Source: Entophlyctis helioformis
Lineage: Eukaryota; Chytridiomycota; Chytridiomycetes; Chytridiales; Chytriomycetaceae
Reading direction: 5' to 3'
Length of the DNA: 64,000 bases
NCBI GenBank assembly: GCA_025526915.1
Contig: JAHLKH010000078.1
Location: 51,703 to 115,702 of the forward strand
A program made the translations under genes and the position numbers. How positions within the stretch are numbered: the stretch's first letter is position 1; each line of letters begins with the position of its first letter. Of the stretch, positions 34,301 to 45,957 are shown piece after piece. The notes beneath the pieces were generated by a model. The model saw only the letters and a program-made list of their open reading frames with translations. It was not told where the DNA came from and searched no databases.

Positions 34301-37300
34301 CCGCGAAGTGCGCAAGTACGCCGAGGAGCAGCTCGGCACCAAGTTCAACATCCGCGACTTCCATGACGTTGTCCTTGACTTTGGCTCTGTCCGTCTCGAG
34401 ACTCTCGAGGACAATGTCAAGAACTGGGTCAAGGCTGTCCAGAGCAAACCCAAGAACAAGTCCTACTTTGAGCTCAAGAGCCTCATGGACGAGTTTGTTG
34501 ACATGGCTTTCCGCTCGTCGCCTGGTATGTCGTGTTTGCATCCTGCCTTTGTTTGATACAATCTGCTGACACAAACCATAGTCATGGGTGCGATGTTCGA
34601 CTACCCCAAGTACCACGACGAGATCTTCAACGTGTCCAAGGAGACCGTCGACCGTGACATGAAGGCCATCAAGAGGATGCTGGAGGACATTGACTCGATT
34701 GACGTGTCGTCTCTCACTGTGGAGGAGCGCAACGATCTTGAGCTCCTGCGCGGATCGTTCAAGGACATCAGCCTTTCGTTCACTTGCTATGGCTACGAGA
34801 TCCCTTGCACCCACATGTTTGGAGCCTTTGCTGGATTCGAGATGGACCTGCTTCCGTAAGTATCCCCGCATTCCATCGACCATGCAATCTGTGATTGCTG
34901 ACTGACAATCGTCGCTGCCAACAGGTACCAGCCGCTCAAGTCGCTCAAGGACGCCGAGAACCTCGTGTCGCGTCTGAGCAAGACCCCCGAGCGCTTCAAC
35001 GACTGCATTGTTGCGTTCCGTGCTGGTATTGAGGCTGGCATCACTCTCCCTGCCGAGTCGATCACGCTCATGATCGAGAAGTGCAAGAAGATGGCCGTTG
35101 AGGATCCCACCGAGAGCATGTTCTACGGTGCCTTCAAGGCCAAGATCGTCGCTCTTGGACTTCCCGAGGACTACCTTGTGCCTGTCATCCGCGACAGTCT
35201 CGTTCCCGCGTACAAGGCCGTCGCCGAGTTCCTTGAGACCGAGTATGCTGCACACGCACGCACCACTCCCGGCATTTTCAGCCTCGCCAACTCCAAGGAT
35301 GTGTACAACGACCTGATCTACCTGCACACGTCTGTGCGTTACACCGCCGACGAGGTCCACGAAATGGGCAAGCAGGAGGTTGCACGCATCCGCAAGCGCA
35401 TGGAGGACATCAAGGACGAGATCAAGTTCGAGGGCACTCTTGCCGAGTTCTTTGTGGCTCTCAAGGACCGCGAGCAGTTCCCGCAGCTCTTCCTCGCTTC
35501 CGAGGACGACTACATCCCTCACTACAAGGCCTTGGTCGCACGTATTGAGAAGAGGATGCCCGAGTACTTCAACAAGTTCCCCAAGTTCAAGTGCGATGTT
35601 AACCCTGTCCCCAAGCCTGCCGAGGGATCGTCGCCATCTGCATACTACCAGCCAGGCTCGGCTGGCGAGAACGGCTCGTTCTACGCCAACCTTGCCATTG
35701 CCAAGAGCTCGCCCAACCACACCGCCATGGCCCTCACTCTTCACGAGGCCATCCCTGGCCACCACCACGAGGTGTCTCTTTCTCTCGAGAGACCCGTCAC
35801 TCACAAGTTCAAGAACTTTGTTGGTGTCACTGCCTACTCTGAGGGCTGGGGTCTCTACGCCGAGTTCCTTGGCGAAGGTACGTGATGATTTATTGGCGCG
35901 ACTGCCTCGCATGTAGTGCACACAACTGACGCGTTTGGCGTGGAACAGAGATGGGCATGTACGACACGCCATTTGACCTGCTTGGCCGTCTCGAGATGGA
36001 GATGTTCCGTGCACTCCGCCTTGTTGTCGACACCGGTCTTCACGCCAAGGGATGGACTGTCGACCAGTCTGTCAAGTACATGACCGACAATGTGTCCATG
36101 TCTCACAAGAAGATCCTCAATGACGTCAAGCGCTACTCGATCATGCCTGGCCAGGCTCTTGCCTACAAGGTCGGTGAGATCAAGATCCGCGAAGTGCGCA
36201 AGTACGCCGAGGAGCAGCTCGGCACCAAGTTCAACATCCGCGACTTCCATGACGTTGTCCTTGACTTTGGCTCTGTCCGTCTCGAGACTCTCGAGGACAA
36301 TGTCAAGAACTGGGTCAAGGCTGTCCAGAGCAAACCCAAGAACAAGTCCTACTTTGAGCTCAAGAGCCTCATGGACGAGTTTGTTGACATGGCTTTCCGC
36401 TCGTCGCCTGGTATGTCGTGTTTGCATCCTGCCTTTGTTTGATACAATCTGCTGACACAAACCATAGTCATGGGTGCGATGTTCGACTACCCCAAGTACC
36501 ACGACGAGATCTTCAACGTGTCCAAGGAGACCGTCGACCGTGACATGAAGGCCATCAAGAGGATGCTGGAGGACATTGACTCGATTGACGTGTCGTCTCT
36601 CACTGTGGAGGAGCGCAACGATCTTGAGCTCCTGCGCGGATCGTTCAAGGACATCAGCCTTTCGTTCACTTGCTATGGCTACGAGATCCCTTGCACCCAC
36701 ATGTTTGGAGCCTTTGCTGGATTCGAGATGGACCTGCTTCCGTAAGTATCCCCGCATTCCATCGACCATGCAGTCTGTGATCACTGACTGACAATTGTCG
36801 CTGCCAACAGGTACCAGCCGCTCAAGTCGCTCAAGGACGCCGAGAACCTCGTGTCGCGTCTGAGCAAGACCCCCGAGCGCTTCAACGACTGCATTGTTGC
36901 GTTCCGTGCTGGTATTGAGGCTGGCATCACTCTCCCTGCCGAGTCGATCACGCTCATGATCGAGAAGTGCAAGAAGATGGCCGTTGAGGATCCCACCGAG
37001 AGCATGTTCTACGGTGCCTTCAAGGCCAAGATCGTCGCTCTTGGACTTCCCGAGGACTACCTTGTGCCTGTCATCCGCGACAGTCTCGTTCCCGCGTACA
37101 AGGCCGTCGCCGAGTTCCTTGAGACCGAGTATGCTGCACACGCACGCACCACTCCCGGCATTTTCAGCCTCGCCAACTCCAAGGATGTGTACAACGACCT
37201 GATCTACCTGCACACGTCTGTGCGTTACACCGCCGACGAGGTCCACGAAATGGGCAAGCAGGAGGTTGCACGCATCCGCAAGCGCATGGAGGACATCAAG

Positions 37301-40300
37301 GACGAGATCAAGTTCGAGGGCACTCTTGCCGAGTTCTTTGAAGCTCTCAAGGACCGCGAGCAGTTCCCGCAGCTCTTCCTCGCTTCCGAGGACGACTACA
37401 TCCCTCACTACAAGGCCTTGGTCGCACGTATTGAGAAGAGGATGCCCGAGTACTTCAACAAGTTCCCCAAGTTCAAGTGCGATGTTAACCCTGTCCCCAA
37501 GCCTGCCGAGGGATCGTCGCCATCTGCATACTACCAGCCAGGCTCGGCTGGCGAGAACGGCTCGTTCTACGCCAACCTTGCCATTGCCAAGAGCTCGCCC
37601 AACCACACCGCCATGGCCCTCACTCTTCACGAGGCCATCCCTGGCCACCACCACGAGGTGTCTCTTTCTCTCGAGAGACCCGTCACTCACAAGTTCAAGA
37701 ACTTTGTTGGTGTCACTGCCTACTCTGAGGGCTGGGGTCTCTACGCCGAGTTCCTTGGCGAAGGTACGTGATGATTTATTGGCGCGACTGCCTCGCATGT
37801 AGTGCACACAACTGACGCGTTTGGCGTGGAACAGAGATGGGCATGTACGACACGCCATTTGACCTGCTTGGCCGTCTCGAGATGGAGATGTTCCGTGCAC
37901 TCCGCCTTGTTGTCGACACCGGTCTTCACGCCAAGGGATGGACTGTCGACCAGTCTGTCAAGTACATGACCGACAATGTGTCCATGTCTCACAAGAAGAT
38001 CCTCAATGACGTCAAGCGCTACTCGATCATGCCTGGCCAGGCTCTTGCCTACAAGGTCGGCGAGATCAAGATCCGTGAAGTGCGCAAGTACGCCGAGGAG
38101 CAGCTCGGCACCAAGTTCAACATCCGCGACTTCCATGACGTTGTCCTTGACTTTGGCTCTGTCCGTCTCGAGACTCTCGAGGACAATGTCAAGAACTGGG
38201 TCAAGGCTGTCCAGAGCAAACCCAAGAACAAGTCCTACTTTGAGCTCAAGAGCCTCATGGACGAGTTTGTTGACCTGGCTTTCCGCTCGTCGCCTGGTAT
38301 GTTGTGTTTGCATCCTGCCTTTGTTTGATACAATCTGCTGACACAAGCCACAGTCGAGGGTGCAATCTTTGACTACCCCAAGTACCACGACGAGATCTTC
38401 AACGTGTCCAAGGAGACCGTCGACCGCGACATGAAGGCCATCAAGAGGATGCTGGAGGACGTTGACTCCATCGATGTGTCGACTCTCACTGTGGAGGAGC
38501 GCAACGATCTTGAGCTTCTGCGCGGATCGTTCAAGGACATCAGCCTTTCGTTCACTTGCTACGGCTACGAGATCCCTTGCACCCACATGTTTGGAGCCTT
38601 TGCCAGCTTCGACATGAGCCTGCTTCCGTGAGTATCCCCGCATTCCATCGACCATGCAGTCTGTGATCACTGACTGACAATTGTCGCTGCCAACAGGTAC
38701 CAGCCGCTCAAGTCGCTCAAGGACGCCGAGAACCTCGTGTCGCGTCTGAGCAAGACCCCCGAGCGCTTCAACGACTGCATTGTTGCGTTCCGTGCTGGCA
38801 TTGAGGCTGGCATCACTCTCCCTGCCGAGTCGATCACGCTCATGATCGAGAAGTGCAAGAAGATGGCCGTTGAGGATCCCACCGAGAGCATGTTCTACGG
38901 TGCCTTCAAGGCCAAGATTGTCGCTCTTGGACTTCCCGAGGACTACCTTGTGCCTGTCATCCGCGACAGCCTCGTTCCCGCGTACAAGGCCGTCGCCGAG
39001 TTCCTTGAGACCGAGTATGCTGCACACGCACGCACCACTCCTGGCATTTTCAGCCTCGCCAACTCCAAGGAGGTGTACAACGACCTGATCTACCTGCACA
39101 CGTCTGTCCGCTACACCGCCGACGAGCTCCACGAGATTGGCAAGCAGGAGGTTGCACGCATCCGCAAGCGCATGGAGGCGATCAAGGATGAGAACTTTGA
39201 CGGCACGTTTGCCGAGTTCCTCGTCGCCCTCAAGGACCGCGAGCAGTTCCCTCAGCTGTTCCTCGCTTCCGAGGAGGAGTACATCCCGCACTACAAGGCT
39301 CTGATTGCCCGCATCAACGAGAAGATGCCCGAGTACTTCAACAAGTTCCCCAAGTTCCAGTGCGACGTGCAGGCTGTCCCCAAGCCTGCCGAGGGATCCG
39401 CACCCCTCGCCTACTACCAGCCTGGTACCGCCGAGAAGCCTGGTGCATTCTACGCCAACGTTGGTCTGTCCAAGAAGTCCCCCATGCACTCGGCCATGGC
39501 CCTCACTCTCCACGAAGCCATCCCTGGCCACCACCACCAGATTTCGATTGCATATGAGCTACCATCGAGCCACCTTTTCAAGAAGATGTCCTTTGTGACC
39601 GCTTATGCAGAGGGCTGGGGTCTCTATGCCGAGTTCCTCGGCGAGGGTACGTGATGACCTGATGCTCATCTTGCGCGTTTTGAGATTGATGACTGACACC
39701 ACGCAATCCACAGAGATGAAGATGTACGACACGCCATTCGACCTGTTCGGCCGTCTCGAGCTCGAGATGTTCCGTGCACTTCGCCTTGTTGTCGACACCG
39801 GTCTTCACGCCAAGGGATGGACCATCGACGACTGCATCAAGCTCATGAGTGACAACCTTTCCATGTCGCACGACGAGCTCATGAGCGAGGTCAAGCGCTA
39901 CTCGATCATGCCTGGCCAGGCTCTTGCCTACAAGGTCGGTGAGATCAAGATCCGCGAAGTGCGCAAGTACGCCGAGGAGCAGCTCGGCACCAAGTTCAAC
40001 ATCCGCGACTTCCATGACGTTGTCCTTGACTTTGGCTCTGTCCGTCTCGAGACTCTCGAGGACAATGTCAAGAACTGGGTCAAGGCTGTCCAGAGCAAAC
40101 CCAAGAACAAGTCCTACTTTGAGCTCAAGAGCCTCATGGACGAGTTTGTTGACATGGCTTTCCGCTCGTCGCCTGGTATGTCGTGTTTGCATCCTGCCTT
40201 TGTTTGATACAATCTGCTGACACAAACCATAGTCATGGGTGCGATGTTCGACTACCCCAAGTACCACGACGAGATCTTCAACGTGTCCAAGGAGACCGTC

Positions 40301-43300
40301 GACCGTGACATGAAGGCCATCAAGAGGATGCTGGAGGACATTGACTCGATTGACGTGTCGTCTCTCACTGTGGAGGAGCGCAACGATCTTGAGCTCCTGC
40401 GCGGATCGTTCAAGGACATCAGCCTTTCGTTCACTTGCTATGGCTACGAGATCCCTTGCACCCACATGTTTGGAGCCTTTGCTGGATTCGAGATGGACCT
40501 GCTTCCGTAAGTATCCCCGCATTCCATCGACCATGCAGTCTGTGATCCTGACTGACAATCGTCGCTGCCAACAGGTACCAGCCGCTCAAGTCGCTCAAGG
40601 ACGCCGAGAACCTCGTGTCGCGTCTGAGCAAGACCCCCGAGCGCTTCAACGACTGCATTGTTGCGTTCCGTGCTGGTATTGAGGCTGGCATCACTCTCCC
40701 TGCCGAGTCGATCACGCTCATGATCGAGAAGTGCAAGAAGATGGCCGTTGAGGATCCCACCAGAGCATGTTCTACGGTGCCTTCAAGGCCAAGATCGTCG
40801 CTCTTGGACTTCCCGAGGACTACCTTGTGCCTGTCATCCGCGACAGTCTCGTTCCCGCGTACAAGGCCGTCGCCGAGTTCCTTGAGACCGAGTATGCTGC
40901 ACACGCACGCACCACTCCCGGCATTTTCAGCCTCGCCAACTCCAAGGATGTGTACAACGACCTGATCTACCTGCACACGTCTGTGCGTTACACCGCCGAC
41001 GAGGTCCACGAAATGGGCAAGCAGGAGGTTGCACGCATCCGCAAGCGCATGGAGGACATCAAGGACGAGATCAAGTTCGAGGGCACTCTTGCCGAGTTCT
41101 TGTGGCTCTCAAGGACCGCGAGCAGTTCCCGCAGCTCTTCCTCGCTTCCGAGGACGACTACATCCCTCACTACAAGGCCTTGGTCGCACGTATTGAGAAG
41201 AGGATGCCCGAGTACTTCAACAAGTTCCCCAAGTTCAAGTGCGATGTTAACCCTGTCCCCAAGCCTGCCGAGGGATCGTCGCCATCTGCATACTACCAGC
41301 CAGGCTCGGCTGGCGAGAACGGCTCGTTCTACGCCAACCTTGCCATTGCCAAGAGCTCGCCCAACCACACCGCCATGGCCCTCACTCTTCACGAGGCCAT
41401 CCCTGGCCACCACCACGAGGTGTCTCTTTCTCTCGAGAGACCCGTCACTCACAAGTTCAAGAACTTTGTTGGTGTCACTGCCTACTCTGAGGGCTGGGGT
41501 CTCTACGCCGAGTTCCTTGGCGAAGGTACGTGATGATTTATTGGCGCGACTGCCTCGCATGTAGTGCACACAACTGACGCGTTTGGCGTGGAACAGAGAT
41601 GGGCATGTACGACACGCCATTTGACCTGCTTGGCCGTCTCGAGATGGAGATGTTCCGTGCACTCCGCCTTGTTGTCGACACCGGTCTTCACGCCAAGGGA
41701 TGGACTGTCGACCAGTCTGTCAAGTACATGACCGACAATGTGTCCATGTCTCACAAGAAGATCCTCAATGACGTCAAGCGCTACTCGATCATGCCTGGCC
41801 AGGCTCTTGCCTACAAGGTCGGCGAGATCAAGATCCGTGAAGTGCGCAAGTACGCCGAGGAGCAGCTCGGCACCAAGTTCAACATCCGCGACTTCCATGA
41901 CGTTGTCCTTGACTTTGGCTCTGTCCGTCTCGAGACTCTCGAGGACAATGTCAAGAACTGGGTCAAGGCTGTCCAGAGCAAACCCAAGAACAAGTCCTAC
42001 TTTGAGCTCAAGAGCCTCATGGACGAGTTTGTTGACATGGCTTTCCGCTCGTCGCCTGGTATGTCGTGTTTGCATCCTGCCTTTGTTTGATACAATCTGC
42101 TGACACAAGCCACAGTCGAGGGTGCAATCTTTGACTACCCCAAGTACCACGACGAGATCTTCAACGTGTCCAAGGAGACCGTCGACCGCGACATGAAGGC
42201 CATCAAGAGGATGCTGGAGGACGTTGACTCCATCGATGTGTCGACTCTCACTGTGGAGGAGCGCAACGATCTTGAGCTTCTGCGCGGATCGTTCAAGGAC
42301 ATCAGCCTTTCGTTCACTTGCTACGGCTACGAGATCCCTTGCACCCACATGTTTGGAGCCTTTGCCAGCTTCGACATGAGCCTGCTTCCGTGAGTATCCC
42401 CGCATTCCATCGACCATGCAGTCTGTGATCACTGACTGACAATTGTCGCTGCCAACAGGTACCAGCCGCTCAAGTCGCTCAAGGACGCCGAGAACCTCGT
42501 GTCGCGTCTGAGCAAGACCCCCGAGCGCTTCAACGACTGCATTGTTGCGTTCCGTGCTGGCATTGAGGCTGGCATCACTCTCCCTGCCGAGTCGATCACG
42601 CTCATGATCGAGAAGTGCAAGAAGATGGCCGTTGAGGATCCCACCGAGAGCATGTTCTACGGTGCCTTCAAGGCCAAGATTGTCGCTCTTGGACTTCCCG
42701 AGGACTACCTTGTGCCTGTCATCCGCGACAGCCTCGTTCCCGCGTACAAGGCCGTCGCCGAGTTCCTTGAGACCGAGTATGCTGCACACGCACGCACCAC
42801 TCCTGGCATTTTCAGCCTCGCCAACTCCAAGGAGGTGTACAACGACCTGATCTACCTGCACACGTCTGTCCGCTACACCGCCGACGAGCTCCACGAGATT
42901 GGCAAGCAGGAGGTTGCACGCATCCGCAAGCGCATGGAGGCGATCAAGGATGAGAACTTTGACGGCACGTTTGCCGAGTTCCTCGTCGCCCTCAAGGACC
43001 GCGAGCAGTTCCCTCAGCTGTTCCTCGCTTCCGAGGAGGAGTACATCCCGCACTACAAGGCTCTGATTGCCCGCATCAACGAGAAGATGCCCGAGTACTT
43101 CAACAAGTTCCCCAAGTTCCAGTGCGACGTGCAGGCTGTCCCCAAGCCTGCCGAGGGATCCGCACCTGTCGCCTACTACCAGCCTGGTACTGCCGAGAAG
43201 CCTGGTGCATTCTACGCCAACGTTGGTCTGTCCAAGGACTCGCCCAACCACACCGCCATGGCCCTCACTCTTCACGAAGCCATCCCTGGCCACCACCACG

Positions 43301-45837
43301 AGGTGTCTCTTTCTCTCGAGAGACCCGTCACTCACAAGTTCAAGCACCTTGTTGGTGTCACTGCCTACTCTGAGGGCTGGGGTCTCTACGCTGAGTTCCT
43401 CGGCGAGGGTACGTGATGACACTGATGCTCATCTTGCGCGTTTTGAGATTGAGAGCTGACACCATGCAATCAACAGAGATGAAGATGTACGACACGCCAT
43501 TCGACCTGTTCGGCCGTCTCGAGCTCGAGATGTTCCGTGCACTTCGTCTTGTTGTCGACACCGGTCTTCACACCAAGGGATGGACTGTCGACCAGTCCGT
43601 TCAGTACATGAGTGAGAACCTTTCCATGTCGCACGACGAGCTCATGAGCGAGGTCAAGCGCTACTCGATCATGCCTGGCCAGGCTCTTGCCTACAAGGTC
43701 GGCGAGATCAAGATCCGTGAGGTGCGCAAGTACGCCGAGGAGCAGCTCGGCACCAAGTTCAACATCCGCGACTTCCATGACGTCGTCCTTAACTTTGGCT
43801 CTGTCCGTCTCGAGACTCTCGAGGACAATGTCAAGAACTGGGTCAAGGCTGTCCAGAGCAAACCCGAGAACAAGTCCTACTTTGCTCTGAGAACTGCCAT
43901 GGACACTTTTGTTGACATGACTTTCCTTTCTGGACCCAGTATGTGCCACGCAGAGCTTGTTGTCGATTGCTCCTTTGCTGACTATCAATGCCTACCTGTG
44001 ATATCTTTAGCAATGGTGACAATCTTTGACTACCCCAAGTACCACGACGAGATCTTCAACGTCTCCAAGGAGGCGAGGGATTCGCGTCTGGCCACCGTCA
44101 ACGGCCTTATCGCCGACCTGGAGAACATCGACCGCACCATTCTCTCGGCTGATGAGAGCAACGATGTTGACCTGCTGATGGGCACCCTCAAGGACATCAT
44201 CATTTCGTCCAAGTGCTACGGCTACGAGATCCCTTGCACCCACATGTTTGGAGCCTTTGCCAGCTTCGACATGAGCCTGCTTCCGTGAGTATCCCCGCAT
44301 TCCATCGACCATGCAGTCTGTGATCACTGACTGACAATTGTCGCTGCCAACAGGTACCAGCCGCTCAAGTCGCTCAAGGACGCCGAGAACCTCGTGTCGC
44401 GTCTGAGCAAGACCCCCGAGCGCTTCAACGACTGCATTGTTGCGTTCCGTGCTGGCATTGAGGCTGGCATCACTCTCCCTGCCGAGTCGATCACGCTCAT
44501 GATCGAGAAGTGCAAGAAGATGGCCGTTGAGGATCCCACCGAGAGCATGTTCTACGGTGCCTTCAAGGCCAAGATTGTCGCTCTTGGACTTCCCGAGGAC
44601 TACCTTGTCCCTGTCATTCGCGACAGCCTCGTTCCCGCGTACAAGGCCGTCGCCGAGTTCCTTGAGACCGAGTATGCTGCACACGCACGCACCACTCCTG
44701 GCATTTTCAGCCTCGCCAACTCCAAGGAGGTGTACAACGACCTGATCTACCTGCACACGTCTGTGCGTTACACCGCCGACGAGCTCCACGAGCTCGGCAA
44801 GCAGGAGGTTGCACGCATCCGCAAGCGCATGGAGGACATCAAGGATGAGAAATTTGAGGCACGTTTGCCGAGTTCTTCGGCCCTCAAGGACCGCGAGCAG
44901 TTCCCGCAGCTCTTCCTCCCTTCCGAGGACGACATTATCCCGCACTACAAGGCTCTGATTGAGGTATATCTGTATGATGCTGCAACACGACGCGTCCACA
45001 AGATTGACACCTTGCACTCGAACAGCGTATTGACAAGGTCATGCCCGAGTACTTCAACAAGTTCCCCAAGTTCCAGTGCAATGTGCAGGCTGTCCCCAAG
45101 CCCGCTGAAGCTTCGGCTGCGATGGCTTACTACCAGGCCGGCACTCCCGACAAGGCGGGCTCGTTCTTTGCCAACGTTGGTCTGTCCAAGAAGTCCCCCA
45201 TGCATTCGGCCATGGCCCTCACTCTCCACGAAGCCATCCCTGGCCACCATCACCAGGTTTCGATTGCGCTTGAGAGACCCACGAGCCACCTCTTCTACAA
45301 GTTTGTCCGTAACACGGCTTACGTTGAGGGATGGGGTCTCTACTCCGAGTTCCTTGGCGAAGGTACGTGATGATCCTGATGCTCATCTTGCGCGTTTTGA
45401 GATTGATGACTGACACCATGCACTCCACAGAGATGAAGATGTACGACACGCCACTCGATTTGTTCGGCCGCCTCGACCTGGAGATGTTCCGTGCACTTCG
45501 CCTTGTTGTCGACACCGGTCTTCACACCAAGGGATGGACTGTCGACCAGTCTGTTCAGTACATGAGTGACAACCTCGCCATGTCCCATGAAGAGATTCTC
45601 AGCGAGGTCAAGCGCTACTCGATCATGCCTGGCCAGGCTCTTGCCTACAAGGTCGGTGAGATCAAGATCCGCGAAGTGCGCAAGTACGCCGAGGAGCAGC
45701 TCGGCACCAAGTTCAACATCCGTGACTTCCACGATGTCGTCCTTGACCACGGCTCTGTCCGTCTCGAGACTCTCGAGGACAATGTCAAGAACTGGGTTGC
45801 ATCCGTCCAGGCTTCTGCGGTCGCTCTCGCCAACTAA
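28352..45837 (+). CDS. Giant gene with nine tandem DUF885 metallopeptidase domains
   Basis: DUF885 proteins are predicted zinc metallopeptidases with an HExxPGHH motif. Twenty-eight exons are inferred. Exon 1 (28352-28727) encodes MFKNFIDFLKKKKK, then Thr/Ala/Pro-rich sequence with no signal peptide, so a cytosolic product is likely. Then nine units of about 562 residues follow, each normally on three exons of about 274, 950-953 and 462 nt. Each carries LSKTPERFNDCIVAFRAGIE, HEAIPGHHH, EGWGLY(A/S)EFLGE, RALRLVVDTGLH, IMPGQALAYKVGEIKIREVR and FNIRDFHDVVL. Junctions between units use the same phase as those within units, there is no stop or promoter-sized gap between units, and the last exon alone ends in a stop (TAA 45835). 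About 15.5 kb of exon predicts about 5,180 residues. Introns of 57-71 nt all begin with an in-frame stop if retained. Exons 3 and 20 (951 nt) break frame; see unit entries. The array could be mis-sized by assembly. Confidence 0.8.
28972..30790 (+). repeat. DUF885 unit 1 (divergent; frameshifted middle exon)
   Basis: Exons 28972-29245, 29311-30261 and 30329-30790. The most divergent N-terminal part (NFSKYQDDIFQVSKAFFDES). HEAIPGHHHQ is intact. Compared with other units, one T is missing at about 29838 (TTT to TT) and one G at about 29890, a net -2 in the 951-nt exon, so the frame is broken as written. Confidence 0.85.
30855..32644 (+). repeat. DUF885 unit 2 (first intron absent)
   Basis: Exons 30855-32114 and 32183-32644. 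The intron that separates the first two exons in the other units is cleanly missing: SILPYQPLESVKDAEN reads straight through. Frame intact; HEAIPGHHHQ present. Sequence is clearly divergent from units 3-8. Confidence 0.88.
32702..34524 (+). repeat. DUF885 unit 3 (type beta)
   Basis: Exons 32702-32975, 33045-33994 and 34063-34524; frame intact. Marker residues VEGAIFDY, DENFDGTFAEF and IAYELPSSHLFKKM define type beta. The 305-residue middle block is identical to that of unit 6. Confidence 0.9.
34582..36410 (+). repeat. DUF885 unit 4 (type alpha)
   Basis: Exons 34582-34855, 34925-35877 and 35949-36410; frame intact. Marker residues MGAMFDY, DEIKFEGTLAEF and LSLERPVTHKFKNF define type alpha. 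Nearly identical to units 5 and 7. Confidence 0.9.
36468..38296 (+). repeat. DUF885 unit 5 (type alpha)
   Basis: Exons 36468-36741, 36811-37763 and 37835-38296; frame intact. Differs from unit 4 by very few residues, for example AEFFEALKD in place of AEFFVALKD. Confidence 0.9.
38354..40175 (+). repeat. DUF885 unit 6 (type beta)
   Basis: Exons 38354-38627, 38697-39646 and 39714-40175; frame intact. The middle exon encodes the same residues as unit 3; the first exon differs slightly (GAFASFDMSLLP). Confidence 0.9.
40233..42058 (+). repeat. DUF885 unit 7 (type alpha, frameshifted)
   Basis: Exons 40233-40506, 40575-41525 and 41597-42058. Like units 4 and 5 except for two 1-nt losses in the middle exon: one G at about 40760 (CACCGAGAGC to CACCAGAGC) and one T at about 41098 (TTCTTTGTG to TTCTTGTG), net -2. 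The intron before this exon is also one base shorter. Confidence 0.88.
42116..43938 (+). repeat. DUF885 unit 8 (beta-alpha recombinant)
   Basis: Exons 42116-42389, 42459-43408 and 43477-43938; frame intact. Type beta up to PKPAEGSAP, a short mixed stretch, then type alpha from DSPNHTAMALTLHE onward (LSLERPVTHKFKHL). It looks like a product of recombination or gene conversion between the two types. Confidence 0.88.
44011..45837 (+). repeat. DUF885 unit 9 (terminal; extra intron, compensated indels)
   Basis: Exons 44011-44284, 44354-44963, 45026-45362 and 45431-45837. An extra 62-nt intron splits the middle exon (ALIE / RIDKVMPEYF). Between about 44870 and 44900 a 1-nt and a 2-nt loss relative to unit 8 cancel, changing about ten residues but keeping frame. 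The gene ends WVASVQASAVALAN instead of running into a linker. Confidence 0.85.
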
Positions 45838-45957
45838 GCACCGCGTCTGATCTTTCAAGCTGAATCTGTCCACACTTTGCGTACTCCATTTATTGTCTTC
45901 ACGTATCGGTCGTTAAACCACTCCATCTGTCTGTCTGTCTATCCGCGTCTGTCTTTT

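Noticed and set aside
32176..43422. Very long minus-strand open frames (up to about 680 codons) across the DUF885 array
   Set aside because: They run antisense to exons and straight through the introns of the plus-strand gene, recur in register with the units, and their residues are what strong codon bias yields in antisense. No start context or independent domain supports them.
28352..45837. Nine separate tandem genes instead of one
   Set aside because: No unit has a start codon in a plausible leader, an own stop in the spliced frame, or a promoter-sized gap. Inter-unit introns have the same size and phase as intra-unit ones. Transcript data could still overturn this.
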